In this document: positions 44,631 to 53,300 of the stretch, piece by piece
Layout: each line of letters begins with the position of its first letter
Numbering within the stretch: the first letter of the stretch is position 1
Source: Paenibacillus sp. FSL H7-0331
Lineage (GTDB): Bacteria > Bacillota > Bacilli > Paenibacillales > NBRC-103111
Length of the DNA stretch: 64,000 bases
Assembly (NCBI RefSeq): GCF_001956045.1
Contig: NZ_MRTH01000002.1
Coordinates: 248,001 to 312,000 of the forward strand
Direction: 5' to 3'
Notes under the pieces: generated by a model
Database searches by the model: none
Told to the model about the DNA's origin: nothing
What the model saw: the letters and a program-made list of their open reading frames with translations, nothing else
Position numbers and translations under genes: made by a program

Positions 44631-44894
44631 TTAACTCTTTTTTGACTGTTTGGCTAGTATATACTTCTCATCCCATCCGACCTCGACAACTTTTGTCGGA
44701 ATTAAAGGAGCGCCCCAGCTCGACTCGGTTATCTGGGGAGAGATTGTAACCTGGTGGGCAGAGCTTCGAATTACAGTGAGCTTATTGGGGAGCTGCACAT
44801 CATAATCCCCTAATCCAGCACATCCAGACACGATAAAAAATGGCAGGATCGTTATACTTATGAACATTTGCTTAATCTTCAAAGGTATCTTCAT
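44631..44894 (-). CDS. Small lipoprotein of unknown function
   Basis: 87 residues from the ATG at 44894, preceded by GGTGGT. A signal peptide leads to lipobox IVSGC (Cys25), then a short soluble part with VGWDEKYILAKQ at the end. No family recognised. An upstream GTG (44930) is in frame but lacks a suitable ribosome site and would spoil the signal peptide. Convergent with LtrA and divergent from the MoxR operon. Confidence 0.7.
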   Translation of the reverse strand: MKIPLKIKQMFISITILPFFIVSGCAGLGDYDVQLPNKLTVIRSSAHQVTISPQITESSWGAPLIPTKVVEVGWDEKYILAKQSKKS

Positions 44895-45159
44895 CAAACC
44901 ACCAATTACCCTCCCCATCCTTCTTGTCACGATCTTCGCTTATCTACAATTTATGAAGCATAAATAATTGTATTATAATGTAAAATGACTGTCCAATTAC
45001 AAGATAAGGTTACCACAACTGCTTTGAACGGACCTTCATTTTAAAAAGCATGTGGCAATAAACGAGGAAGGTGCACACCAGCGGCGCTTATGGTACATTT
45101 AAACTGCAAACGATTACAAAGGATTCATTCATGCTTAATTATCGATGGAGGTTATTTGT

Positions 45160-46122
45160 ATGCAGCTTACGCAAATTAGAAGCTTGGCCCAGAGCATCAG
45201 AGACAATGTCAATCGGGTGGTTGTCGGAAAAGAGGATGTCATTGATAAGCTGCTAATTGCCATCATAGCATCGGGGCATGTGCTGTTGGAGGATGTGCCG
45301 GGAACAGGCAAAACGCTGCTGGCCAAAGCGATGGCAAAGTCGGTTCGAGCCAGCTTTAAAAGAATACAATTTACTCCCGATTTACTGCCATCGGATTTAA
45401 GCGGTATCCATTTTTTCAATCAAAAGCTGTCTGAATTCGAATTCCGGCCAGGGCCCCTGTTCACTCATGTGCTGCTGGCTGATGAAATTAATCGCGCGAC
45501 ACCACGGACTCAATCCTCTCTGCTGGAGTGCATGGAGGAAAGACAAGTGAGCATAGATGGTGAAACAAGAACGCTTACGCGACCTTTTTTTGTTATCGCA
45601 ACACAAAATCCAGTCGAAAATCAGGGAACCTTTCCGCTTCCAGAGGCCCAGCTTGACCGCTTCTTATTCAAGATCAAGATGGGATATCCCAATGCTGCAG
45701 AAGGCATCCAAATCCTGAAACGCTTTAAAGAAGCCAATCCGCTCGATGCTATCCTTGGTGTGGCCGATGCAGAAGAAATTGTCGCCGCGCAGGACAGCTA
45801 TTCCCAAGTGAAGGTGAGTGATGATATACTGGCCTATCTGATAGCTATTGTGGAGAAGACCCGAACTCATAGTGAAGTTTCAACCGGAGTCAGTCCGCGC
45901 GGGAGCCAAGCTTTACTTAAAGCTGCGCAGGTGCAGGCGATACTGAAAGGTCGGGATTTCGTTACACCTGATGATATTAAAGCGATGGCAGAGCCTGTGC
46001 TTGCTCATCGTCTGATCGTGAAGGGATCGCTCCGTTCCCGCACCGAGGCGAGTGAAGCCATTGTTGCCGCTATTTTGCGGGATGTACCCGTGCCTACTGA
46101 AGATAGCCTGATTTCCGGATAG
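45160..46122 (+). CDS. MoxR-family AAA+ ATPase
   Basis: 320 residues from the ATG at 45160, since GGAGGT at 45147-45152 is the ribosome site. Walker A GTGKTLL (about 48-54), Walker B VLLADEINRA, sensor ATQNPVENQGTFPLPEAQLDRF-type region and the C-terminal lid with GVSPRG. MoxR ATPases act as chaperones with DUF58 and vWA proteins; the DUF58 gene follows 11 bases later. The 265-base region upstream has TATAAT at 44974 with a poor -35. Confidence 0.94.
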   Translation: MQLTQIRSLAQSIRDNVNRVVVGKEDVIDKLLIAIIASGHVLLEDVPGTGKTLLAKAMAKSVRASFKRIQFTPDLLPSDLSGIHFFNQKLSEFEFRPGPLFTHVLLADEINRATPRTQSSLLECMEERQVSIDGETRTLTRPFFVIATQNPVENQGTFPLPEAQLDRFLFKIKMGYPNAAEGIQILKRFKEANPLDAILGVADAEEIVAAQDSYSQVKVSDDILAYLIAIVEKTRTHSEVSTGVSPRGSQALLKAAQVQAILKGRDFVTPDDIKAMAEPVLAHRLIVKGSLRSRTEASEAIVAAILRDVPVPTEDSLISG

Positions 46123-46133
46123 GATGTGGTTGT

Positions 46134-47243
46134 ATGGGAATCCATTGGTTTATATTAACGGCTCTTATCATCGTTGTCGCGCAGGGCCTTGTATTCCGCT
46201 ACTGGGGTCAGAAGGGGCTCAAATACGAGCGTTTTTTTGGTACCCGGGCCTGCTTTGAGGGTGAAGAGGTTGAACTGGTGGAGAGAATCGCTAACCGGAA
46301 TTGGGTGCCAGTACCCTGGCTCAGACTTGAATCGTTGATTCATGCAGGTCTGAAATTTCAAAACCAGAGTAATCTGGATATTAGTGACGGTACGATGTTT
46401 CAGAATCACAAAAGCCTGTTCAGCTTGATACCCTTCACGCAGATTACGAGACGACATCGGATTGTATGTAAGAAGCGGGGCTGCTACCGCCTGAATACAG
46501 CATCTATGACATGCGGTGACTTGCTGGGTGTGTATCGGAATACGATTAAGCTTGTGCTGAATGTGGAACTGCTCGTCTATCCGAAGCTGGCTGATCTGGA
46601 TGTGCTCAGTCTGCCCTCACACAGCTGGCAGGGTGATATAAGTGTACGCCGCTGGATTGTAGAGGATCCTTTTATGATTTCGGGTGCACGGGAGTATCGC
46701 TACGGTGATCCATTAAAGGGTGTTAACTGGAAGGCTACAGCCCGTAGTGGGAGCCTGCAGGTACATCAGCTGGACTATACCGCCGATCATCGTCTGATGA
46801 TATTGCTGAATGTTGAGGATCATGCCAAAATGTGGAGTCAGGTCAACGATGAGGAGCTGTTCGAGCAGGGCATTTCCTACGCTGCGGCCATTGCTGCCCA
46901 GGCTATTGATCAGGGAATGGAAACAGGTTTCGGTACCAATGCGCATTTGATTGATTTACCAACAGATCCCGTATATATTGAAGCCAGAAACGGGCCTGCC
47001 CAGATGACATTCCTGTTAGAAACGATGGCAAAGCTCGTTGCAGGACGGCGAATACCGTTTGATGATTTATTGCAGGAGGTAGCGGAGCAAGGAGCTACCA
47101 ATTTGGACATTGTCGTCATTTCGGCTTATATGAGCGAGAAAATGATTCAGCCCATTGAGCAGCTTCGCCGCAGTGGTAATGCTGTAGAGCTGTTGATGCT
47201 CAATAAGGAATCAGCACCTATGGAAGAGGCAGGTGTCGTCTGA
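46134..47243 (+). CDS. DUF58 domain protein
   Basis: 369 residues. An N-terminal hydrophobic stretch, then a beta-rich part (VPWLRLES), and the DUF58 core with REYRYGDPLKGVNWKATARSG and a vWA-like fold (LMILLNVEDH). Typical partner of MoxR. Its stop overlaps the next ATG by one base (TGATG), indicating a three-gene operon. Confidence 0.9.
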   Translation: MGIHWFILTALIIVVAQGLVFRYWGQKGLKYERFFGTRACFEGEEVELVERIANRNWVPVPWLRLESLIHAGLKFQNQSNLDISDGTMFQNHKSLFSLIPFTQITRRHRIVCKKRGCYRLNTASMTCGDLLGVYRNTIKLVLNVELLVYPKLADLDVLSLPSHSWQGDISVRRWIVEDPFMISGAREYRYGDPLKGVNWKATARSGSLQVHQLDYTADHRLMILLNVEDHAKMWSQVNDEELFEQGISYAAAIAAQAIDQGMETGFGTNAHLIDLPTDPVYIEARNGPAQMTFLLETMAKLVAGRRIPFDDLLQEVAEQGATNLDIVVISAYMSEKMIQPIEQLRRSGNAVELLMLNKESAPMEEAGVV

Positions 47244-48556
47244 TGAATACCCATAAATGGACCGGCATCGGACTGTCCGCTCTGAAAGGCAGTACAGAGC
47301 TGCTCATGGTTATTCCTTTGCTGCTGGTGATAGGTGTGTACTTGTTTCCAGAGAATGTGGGCCTATGGCTGTGGCTGATTACATTGCCCGTTTGTTATGC
47401 TGTCGGTTTCACAGTGAATCAGCTTCTGAATATCGGCAAAATGTTTGCGATGCTGGCGATGGTTATCTGTCTCGGAGCCATAGCAGCTTACAGCGTGTCT
47501 GGATCTACCTATGCTTTTTTTATTACGCTGCCCATCGCAGCTGTCTGTATGTACCGCGGCGCGCGCATGGTTACCGTACCCTGGAGTATGATGTTTCCTG
47601 TTACGTTATACGCGATTGGTCTGGTCATCTATTTTATATCATCAGTAGTTCTCCAGTTTGTACCATCGTTTGAGCCCTATTTGTCCATTGTGACAGGCTT
47701 TGGGTTATTGGCATTAGCGATCACTTTTCTGATGACCAATCAGACCATGATGAAGCAGGAAACGCTATCCGGCAGCAAGGAACCTGTACTTGCTGCTGGG
47801 ATACTGCTGCAAAATCGTGTTCTGATCGTGCTGGTTTTAGTCATCGTCGTCCTTATTGTGTTTATACGAAAGCTGCAAGCCGCTCTGCTATGGCTAAGAG
47901 ATCAAATAATTGCTTGGCTTCAGCAATTATTTAGTCAATCCAACGAGCCGCCTCCCGTCAATAATGAGGTGGCACCGCCGCCTTCTATGAATCTTGGAGA
48001 AACACCGCCTCCTGCTGCCTGGCTGCAATGGCTAGAAAAGGTCATGATGATCATGGTGGGGGCAGCGCTTATTGTTGGGGTGCTCGTCCTGCTATATGTT
48101 GCAGCCAAAAAACTTCCTCCGTTGATCAAGCGACTTGTTCAATGGCTGATGCTCCGATTGGGTCAAAGGGGAATGCACCAGCAAGATACCGGATATGAGG
48201 ATGACGTCGAAAGTCTGATGGATTGGAAAAGCTTGAACAACAGCTTAACCGGCAATATCAAAAAGTGGCTCCAAGGACAGTTTCATCCCAAAGGGAAATG
48301 GGCAGCAATGGATAATCGCGAGCGTGCCCGATATTTGTACCGTGAATGGCTTCTCAAGCATACCAAGGAAGGCTACAAGCTTCAGAAACATTTGACCCCG
48401 GAGGAAATCAGTCACGATATTCAGCGCTGGGGAAAGAGGCAATCCTCTATCTCAACCGGTCCGATTGTAGGCGTATACGAACAAGCGCGCTACAGTGACA
48501 AGGCTCTTCAGGACGCTGATATTGAAGCAATGAAAAAGATTGTTGAAACCAAATGA
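47243..48556 (+). CDS. Multi-span membrane protein, DUF4129-like C-terminus
   Basis: 437 residues: six or more membrane helices in the first 210 residues, a Pro-rich linker (NEPPPVNNEVAPPPSM), another helix near residue 275, and a cytoplasmic C-terminal domain with YLYREWLLKHTKEGYKLQKHLTPEEI, which resembles DUF4129. In many MoxR/DUF58 operons this place is taken by a transglutaminase membrane protein; no transglutaminase Cys-His-Asp domain is present here. Function unknown, probably part of the MoxR complex at the membrane. Confidence 0.78.
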   Translation: MNTHKWTGIGLSALKGSTELLMVIPLLLVIGVYLFPENVGLWLWLITLPVCYAVGFTVNQLLNIGKMFAMLAMVICLGAIAAYSVSGSTYAFFITLPIAAVCMYRGARMVTVPWSMMFPVTLYAIGLVIYFISSVVLQFVPSFEPYLSIVTGFGLLALAITFLMTNQTMMKQETLSGSKEPVLAAGILLQNRVLIVLVLVIVVLIVFIRKLQAALLWLRDQIIAWLQQLFSQSNEPPPVNNEVAPPPSMNLGETPPPAAWLQWLEKVMMIMVGAALIVGVLVLLYVAAKKLPPLIKRLVQWLMLRLGQRGMHQQDTGYEDDVESLMDWKSLNNSLTGNIKKWLQGQFHPKGKWAAMDNRERARYLYREWLLKHTKEGYKLQKHLTPEEISHDIQRWGKRQSSISTGPIVGVYEQARYSDKALQDADIEAMKKIVETK

Positions 48557-48627
48557 CCTTATGCCAAGTAAGACTCATATAGATAGAATCAAGTATCGAA
48601 TAATTCGTTAAGGGGAGTGTAGCTACA

Positions 48628-49542
48628 ATGAAAACCGTCACTGTACAGGATTTGTTAAACCGTTTTTCTATGGAAGTACTAGCCGGCCATGGTCAGCTGC
48701 AGCGTATGATTTCCAAGCCCAAGACTCATCGACCGGGTCTCGAGTTTGTTGGCTATTTTGACTTTTTCTCTCATGCACACGTTCAGGTGTTAGGTAGGAA
48801 AGAAATCAATTATTTGCACACGCTAAGTGAAGAAGAGCGGAACTTAAGGATTGGAAATGTGGTTAAATATCATCCACCGTGCTTCGTGGTCACACGTAAT
48901 CAGGAAGGGTTGAAATATTTAAAGAAATACTGCGAGGAAGAGGGTATTCCGTTACTTCGTACCCCTGAGCCGACCTATAAATTTGTGGATCTGATGGATA
49001 CGTATTTGGCCAAGGCTTTGGCAGCCGAGATCGCGATTCATGGCGTTTGTGTCAATGTATCTGGAATCGGTATCCTGCTTCGCGGCAAGTCAGGAGTCGG
49101 CAAGAGTGAGACGGCCCATACTTTAATCCACCGCGGTCATCGGCTAGTAGCAGATGATATCGTGGTATTGCGCAAGATCAGCTCCGAGACGATTGTAGGC
49201 ACGCATAATGGCAAAACCAAGGAATTCCTGGCGCTGCGCAGTGTTGGACTTGTGAATGTTTCCCGTTTGTATGGACGCAGAGCCTTTCAGGATGAAACCC
49301 GGATCGTGCTGGATATCGAGCTGACCAAATGGGAGGATCATCGGCTTAATAATGAGCTAGAGCTTGAACAGAAATTTACTGAGTATATGGACGTACGCAT
49401 TCCCCATATCGAAATCCAACTGCAGCCGGGGCGTGATGTGGCCGGACTCATTGAAGCTGCAGCGAACAACTGGTATTTGCGTCAGCAGGGCTATAGTGCT
49501 GTAGAGGATTTTATGAAACGCTTAGAGCATGATCAGGGCTAG
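48628..49542 (+). CDS. HPr kinase/phosphorylase-like protein
   Basis: 304 residues, homologous along its length to HprK: N-terminal domain with GRKEINYLHTLSEEER, His138 in AIHGVCVNVSG, P-loop GKSGVGKSET (about 153), HRLVADDIVVL and PGRDVAGLIEAAANNW. The usual signature EIRGLGIINV reads LALRSVGLVNV, losing the RGLG loop, so kinase/phosphorylase balance may differ. It stands alone rather than with lgt and ppaX where the main hprK usually lies, so it may be a second copy. A Crh-like gene lies 3.3 kb downstream. HprK phosphorylates HPr/Crh at Ser46 in carbon catabolite control. Confidence 0.82.
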   Translation: MKTVTVQDLLNRFSMEVLAGHGQLQRMISKPKTHRPGLEFVGYFDFFSHAHVQVLGRKEINYLHTLSEEERNLRIGNVVKYHPPCFVVTRNQEGLKYLKKYCEEEGIPLLRTPEPTYKFVDLMDTYLAKALAAEIAIHGVCVNVSGIGILLRGKSGVGKSETAHTLIHRGHRLVADDIVVLRKISSETIVGTHNGKTKEFLALRSVGLVNVSRLYGRRAFQDETRIVLDIELTKWEDHRLNNELELEQKFTEYMDVRIPHIEIQLQPGRDVAGLIEAAANNWYLRQQGYSAVEDFMKRLEHDQG

Positions 49543-49657
49543 AAGATAAACAAAACATTTACAAAACGGCAATAAAGGAATTGGTCGAATATTCATAGAA
49601 TATGTATGAAGGAGTGGTACCTACAAAGACAAACCATTGAGGTAGAGGTAGATAACT

Positions 49658-50539
49658 ATGGAAATGAATGAGCAGCTGTTAAAAGAGGCGGGCCAGGTTA
49701 TTACAAAGCAATCAGGTGAGGTTATTTTCCGTTCCGGTGATGCTGGTGAAGACATGTACGTAGTGCTAAAGGGATCAGTCAACATTTTTCTTGAGCAAAA
49801 TGGCAGCAGTATCCCGGTAGCAAGGCTTCGACAAGGTGACTTTTTTGGCGAAATGTCTTTACTGGAAGGCATGCCGCGCAGTGGTACTGCGATTGTGGAT
49901 CAAGCCAGCGAGCTTGTCATGCTTAGTGAGGATTCGTTCCGCAAGCTGATGAAGGAAGACATCGTTCTGGCTTGGCGCGTCATGAAGGGCTTATCCAACC
50001 GGATTCGCAGTACGAACAATGAGCTGGCTAAGCAGATCGGGAACGATTTGCAAGAGGTGTCCAAGCTGCTGCACGAGAACGCACAAGGCTTATCAGGCAG
50101 CATCATGCACATCGCAGCTTCTGCCGGAGAGATTGATACGAACGAAAGACAGCTCGCCCAACAGATCAAAGAGGTTCAGGTTATTTCCAAAGACATCGGA
50201 GTCATGCTGGAGTTCATACGCAATGTTGCAACGCAGACGCATATCCTTGGTTTAAATGCAGCAATTGAAGCGGCTAGAAGCGGCGAGCATGGTCGAGGGT
50301 TTGGTGTGATTGCCGAGGAGATTCGCAAGCTGTCTGCCCAGTCCAAGGAAAATGCCGAGAAAATCGCCGATTTAACGGAACAGATCGTCCTCAATATGGA
50401 TAAAATCACAAGCTCATCCGAAAATAGTGCACAGCGAATTAATGAACAAGCGGATGCTACGAATCAAATGGTTGCCTCTGTCGATACAATGGCCGGATTA
50501 GCCGCGCGGCTCTCCACTATAGCGAGTACACTAACATAG
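49658..50539 (+). CDS. Soluble cNMP-binding domain fused to chemoreceptor signalling domain
   Basis: 293 residues without membrane helix. Residues about 10-125 are a Crp-type cyclic-nucleotide-binding fold ([44 protein letters not shown]), quoted by segments; a coiled-coil linker follows, then an MCP signalling hairpin with [20 protein letters not shown] and [15 protein letters not shown] cytoplasmic chemoreceptor-like protein with a cNMP-type sensor is uncommon. No DNA-binding domain. The MCP part is short, only about 40 residues past the tip, so coupling to CheA/CheW is uncertain. Confidence 0.85.
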   Translation: MEMNEQLLKEAGQVITKQSGEVIFRSGDAGEDMYVVLKGSVNIFLEQNGSSIPVARLRQGDFFGEMSLLEGMPRSGTAIVDQASELVMLSEDSFRKLMKEDIVLAWRVMKGLSNRIRSTNNELAKQIGNDLQEVSKLLHENAQGLSGSIMHIAASAGEIDTNERQLAQQIKEVQVISKDIGVMLEFIRNVATQTHILGLNAAIEAARSGEHGRGFGVIAEEIRKLSAQSKENAEKIADLTEQIVLNMDKITSSSENSAQRINEQADATNQMVASVDTMAGLAARLSTIASTLT

Positions 50540-50598
50540 CTCTTCCTACAGTAATGTGTTACGATTAAATGAATCACAAACAAAGAAGGATGATACTC

Positions 50599-50865
50599 TT
50601 GGTTGAAATATTGGAAGCAAGTATGGTTTATAGCAAAGAAGATGGACATGTAGGCAAGGTTGCTTTTGCAGTCGAGAATCACAAGCAGCCCTATGAAATC
50701 ATGCTTTTTAGTAAAAAAGGTAAAGAGTGGAGCTATAGCTTGAACTTCCTGAACGAGCCTGGTGGCGAGGAAGATATTGAAGCGGTAGAGGAATTATTGG
50801 AAGATGATGATATTTACGATCAATTAATCGAAGCAGCGAAGAGCAAGCTGCAAAAAGAAGCATAA
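50599..50865 (+). CDS. Small acidic protein of unknown function
   Basis: 88 residues if TTG 50599 is used, which lies 9 bases after AGAAGG; ATG 50590 touches that site and ATG 50569 lacks one. Beta-rich N-terminus (VGKVAFAVENHKQPYEIMLFS) and an acidic helical end (EEDIEAVEELLEDDDIYDQL). No family recognised; it resembles small Bacillota orphan proteins. A strong terminator follows. Confidence 0.65.
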   Translation: MVEILEASMVYSKEDGHVGKVAFAVENHKQPYEIMLFSKKGKEWSYSLNFLNEPGGEEDIEAVEELLEDDDIYDQLIEAAKSKLQKEA

Positions 50866-50893
50866 AACTGAAGTCCATAGTGCCACAAGTCCA

Positions 50894-50918
50894 GTCCGCA
50901 AACGCTGCGGGCTTTTTT
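50894..50918 (+). terminator. Intrinsic terminator
   Basis: Stem GTCCGCA / TGCGGGC (one G-T pair), 5-base loop, then six T. Confidence 0.88.
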
Positions 50919-50984
50919 GGGTTGGACTCCCCCTACCACTAATCTTGGAATTGTATAAAGCTACGAAAAGCTTGTGCTGGAGGA

Positions 50985-51013
50985 TTGACAATTAACATGA
51001 GATGTGTGATATT
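50985..51013 (+). promoter_or_regulatory. Predicted promoter of the paired SMR genes
   Basis: Perfect TTGACA, 17-base spacer, GATATT. Just downstream, ACTAATTAACGTTAGGT (51018-51034) is an imperfect palindrome around TTAACGTTA that could be an operator. Confidence 0.6.
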
Positions 51014-51066
51014 ATTAACTAATTAACGTTAGGTAGGATGATGACGTAAGAAGGAGAGGTTGAGAT

Positions 51067-51417
51067 ATGAACCGTTATTGGATTTATGTGGTGCTTTCAG
51101 GCATATTGGAAATCGTATGGGTAACCGGTCTAAAGCATTCAGAAACTGCTATGGAATGGACAGCTACTGCGGTAGCTATCATGATAAGTTTTCTGGTAAT
51201 TATTCTGGCTGCAAGACGTTTGCCAGTTGGTACGGTCTATGCTGTTTTTGCCGGTATTGGCACCAGTGGTACTGTAGTGGTAGAGATGCTTATATTTGGT
51301 GAACCATTTAACGTAGCCAAGATTATGCTTATTGCAGTACTGTTAGCCGGAGTTATTGGCTTGAAGATCGTCACCACGGAAGAAACCGGAACTGAAGCAG
51401 AGAGGGGGAGCCAGTAA
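51067..51417 (+). CDS. Small multidrug resistance (SMR) subunit 1, YkkC-like
   Basis: 116 residues, four membrane helices, conserved Glu15 in helix 1 (GILEIVWVTGLKHSE), and GTVYAVFAGIGTSGTVVVEMLIFGE-type region of SugE/YkkC proteins. Ribosome site AAGGAGAGG. It overlaps subunit 2 by one base. Paired SMRs act as antiparallel heterodimers exporting small cations such as guanidinium-like or quaternary amine compounds. No guanidine riboswitch was found upstream. Confidence 0.92.
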   Translation: MNRYWIYVVLSGILEIVWVTGLKHSETAMEWTATAVAIMISFLVIILAARRLPVGTVYAVFAGIGTSGTVVVEMLIFGEPFNVAKIMLIAVLLAGVIGLKIVTTEETGTEAERGSQ

Positions 51418-51728
51418 TGCCTTGGTTAGCACTAGTTGCAGCAGGATGTCTTGAAGTGCTTGGAGTTATCAATCTGAAACGTTTGGCCATGAAGAAGTGG
51501 GATGCGGCCTTATATCTGATCATTACCTTTGGTATTGGCTTTGTGCTCTTATCTTATGCAATGAAAACTATTCCTATGGGAACTGCTTACGGGGTTTGGA
51601 CTGGAATTGGCACGATTGGTGCCGCATTAGTAGGGATGTTTATGTACGGAGAACCGAAGGAATGGCGGCGACTCTTGTTCATTGCGATGATTCTGTGTTC
51701 GGCTGTAGGGTTAAAATTAATCGGATAA
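51417..51728 (+). CDS. SMR subunit 2, YkkD-like
   Basis: 103 residues, four membrane helices, Glu13 in helix 1 (GCLEVLGVINLKRLA), and the family stretch TAYGVWTGIGTIGAALVG. Partner of subunit 1. Confidence 0.92.
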   Translation: MPWLALVAAGCLEVLGVINLKRLAMKKWDAALYLIITFGIGFVLLSYAMKTIPMGTAYGVWTGIGTIGAALVGMFMYGEPKEWRRLLFIAMILCSAVGLKLIG

Positions 51729-51746
51729 TCATAGATGGCCAAGCAG

Positions 51747-51776
51747 TTGACATGAAACCTTAAGGTGTCATATAAT
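51747..51776 (+). promoter_or_regulatory. Strong sigma-A promoter of the SRPBCC/ArsR operon
   Basis: Perfect TTGACA and perfect TATAAT, 18-base spacer. The spacer holds the palindrome ACCTTAAGGT, and a second palindrome begins two bases after the -10, so repression is likely. Confidence 0.8.
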
Positions 51777-51777
51777 G

Positions 51778-51807
51778 ATACGAAACCAAATAGTTTCGTA
51801 TTTTTTT
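51778..51807. promoter_or_regulatory. Palindrome with T tract: operator and/or terminator of the SMR genes
   Basis: Perfect 9-bp arms ATACGAAAC / GTTTCGTAT with 6-base centre, followed by T. It lies at the predicted start of the SRPBCC transcript, an ideal repressor site for the downstream ArsR protein; as RNA read from the SMR operon it would be an intrinsic terminator. Confidence 0.65.
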
Positions 51808-51832
51808 AAACATTGACATGGAGGTTATTGAA

Positions 51833-52255
51833 ATGGAAGACAAACTTCAATCATTACCGGATATCGTTCAAAAAATGGTGCTTAATGCGCCTATTCAAAA
51901 AGTATGGAGTGCTGTAGCAACCTCAGAAGGCATTGCTGCATGGTTCATGCCCAATGATTTTCAGCCAGTTGCTGGACACGAATTTCTGGTGAATGCGGGG
52001 CCATTCGGGATGTCACCTTGTAAAGTGACTGAGGTTGAACCACCTCATAGTCTTGCTTTTCAATGGGGGAAAGACTGGACTATCAGGTTCGAACTGGTGG
52101 AGCTCGACGATAAAACAGAATTTACTCTGACGCATTCCGGCTGGGATGCCGAAAAAGTTACAGAGTTCGGATTATCTCACACGATGATTCGAGACAATAT
52201 GGCCCAAGGCTGGGTTGGGCTTGCCAAATCACTGGCCACCTATGTTGAAGCCTGA
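51833..52255 (+). CDS. SRPBCC (AHSA1-like) family protein
   Basis: 140 residues from the ATG at 51833 (GGAGG at 51820). START/Bet-v-1-like hydrophobic-ligand fold: KMVLNAPIQKVWSAVATSEGIAAWFMPNDF-type N-terminus and C-terminal GWVGLAKSLATYVE. Such proteins are very often co-transcribed with an ArsR regulator, as here (14-base overlap). Ligand unknown. Confidence 0.92.
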   Translation: MEDKLQSLPDIVQKMVLNAPIQKVWSAVATSEGIAAWFMPNDFQPVAGHEFLVNAGPFGMSPCKVTEVEPPHSLAFQWGKDWTIRFELVELDDKTEFTLTHSGWDAEKVTEFGLSHTMIRDNMAQGWVGLAKSLATYVEA

Positions 52256-52628
52256 TCATGCGATCGTTTCACCGAAGCATGATGTGTTTCAAGCGATAGC
52301 AGATCCTACCCGGCGCAGTTTGCTGCAATTGCTTGTCGACCAGGAGCTGTCTGTGACAGTCATAAGTGGACATTTTCCAATCAGCCGAACGGCGGTGTCA
52401 AAACATCTGCGAATTTTGGCAGAAGCAGGGCTTGTCCGGGAAAGAAAGGTTGGACGAGAGACAAGGTATCAGCTTGTTTCGGAGCCTTTACTTGAATTAA
52501 AGAGCTGGCTGTCCTACTATGAACGGCATTGGGAAAATAAATTGGCAATGCTCAAGCACTATGTTGAGTCGGATAATCAGGATCAGGTTGATAATAGTCC
52601 ATCTATTCGTCCTAAGCAAGAATATTGA
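52242..52628 (+). CDS. ArsR-family regulator of the SRPBCC operon
   Basis: 128 residues from the ATG at 52242 inside the end of the preceding gene. Winged helix with VFQAIADPTRRSLLQLL and recognition region ISRTAVSKHLRILAEAGLV. No metal-type CxC motif. It should bind the palindromes at the operon promoter. Translation is probably coupled as no good ribosome site is seen. Confidence 0.9.
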   Translation: MLKPDHAIVSPKHDVFQAIADPTRRSLLQLLVDQELSVTVISGHFPISRTAVSKHLRILAEAGLVRERKVGRETRYQLVSEPLLELKSWLSYYERHWENKLAMLKHYVESDNQDQVDNSPSIRPKQEY

Positions 52629-52633
52629 ACACT

Positions 52634-52678
52634 GACACCAAGCCCGCAAGCTTTGCTGGGTTGGTGTTTTTTTGTTTT
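52634..52678 (+). terminator. Intrinsic terminator
   Basis: Long stem ACACCAAG.../...TTGGTGT with two mismatches, followed by TTTTTTTGTTTT. Confidence 0.85.
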
Positions 52679-52714
52679 GAGTCATCGATCTTATAGGTAT
52701 TCAATGAAATTCAA

Positions 52715-52728
52715 TGAAAACGATTGCA
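52715..52728. promoter_or_regulatory. Catabolite-responsive element (cre) match
   Basis: TGAAAACGATTGCA fits the consensus TGNAANCGNWNNCA at every fixed position. It lies about 100 bases upstream of the Crh-like gene, with TGTAAT at 52754 as a possible -10. CcpA control of this gene is the obvious reading. Confidence 0.6.
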
Positions 52729-52820
52729 TGTACTTCTCATAACGGGAATTGTGTTGTAATATGGAGTCAATAATGATTGAACCTACTAAACAACGCAGAC
52801 CTTTGAACGGAGGAGTCTTA

Positions 52821-53081
52821 ATGAGAGTTCATGATATCGAAATTACTCACGACATGCAGCCTCAATATTTACAAATGGTAGCCCAGAAAGCGAGCACGTA
52901 CCGTTCGGATATCACGATCAAGTTTGAGCGGGAAAACATAAATTTAGATGCAAAAAGCATTCTGGGAATGCTGCTGATCCCCATGCGTACAGGGACCCGG
53001 ATTACGATTCAAACCAAAGGAAGGGATGAGCAGGAGGCCATTGATGCAATGAGCAGCTTGCTGGAGAATAACACTCCTTAG
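52821..53081 (+). CDS. Crh-like HPr-family protein lacking the active-site His
   Basis: 86 residues from the ATG at 52821 (GGAGGAG upstream). HPr fold with the regulatory Ser46 in DAKSILGMLLIP and C-terminal EEAIDAM-type helix (DEQEAIDAMSSLLE). The HPr motif GIHARPA is replaced by HDMQPQYLQ, with Gln where His15 would be, the same change as in Bacillus Crh. It cannot pass PTS phosphate and would be a target of HPr kinase and a CcpA cofactor. The Pro in LLIP and the two-residue insertion before Lys45 differ from typical Crh. A cre match precedes it. Confidence 0.87.
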   Translation: MRVHDIEITHDMQPQYLQMVAQKASTYRSDITIKFERENINLDAKSILGMLLIPMRTGTRITIQTKGRDEQEAIDAMSSLLENNTP

Positions 53082-53127
53082 GTTCTACCTGAGGAAGCCC
53101 AAGCCAAACCAAGACCGCTGTATGAGA

Positions 53128-53171
53128 AAGGCACTGTCACTCACGAACAATGAGAAGACTGTGCCTTTTTT
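53128..53171 (+). terminator. Intrinsic terminator after the Crh-like gene
   Basis: Stem AAGGCAC / GTGCCTT with a 26-base loop and six T. Confidence 0.75.
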
Positions 53172-53242
53172 CATTATGGTGAAAGCATTACAGGAGAGCA
53201 GATATGTTCATTGATTACCGTCCCGGAGGCGTCTGAACGCAC

Positions 53243-53268
53243 AAAAAACGGGCTTGCGCCCGTTTTTT
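53243..53268. terminator. Bidirectional terminator
   Basis: Perfect 11-bp stem AAAAAACGGGC / GCCCGTTTTTT, loop TTGC; serves the - strand gene ending at 53301 and backs up the + strand one. Confidence 0.92.
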
Positions 53269-53300
53269 AGTAAGTCTCTTCATACGTTTGTTTAAATGAA

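Noticed and set aside
50919..51066. Guanidine (ykkC) riboswitch before the SMR pair
   Set aside because: Region too short and lacking the conserved ykkC elements; a plain promoter and palindrome are there instead.
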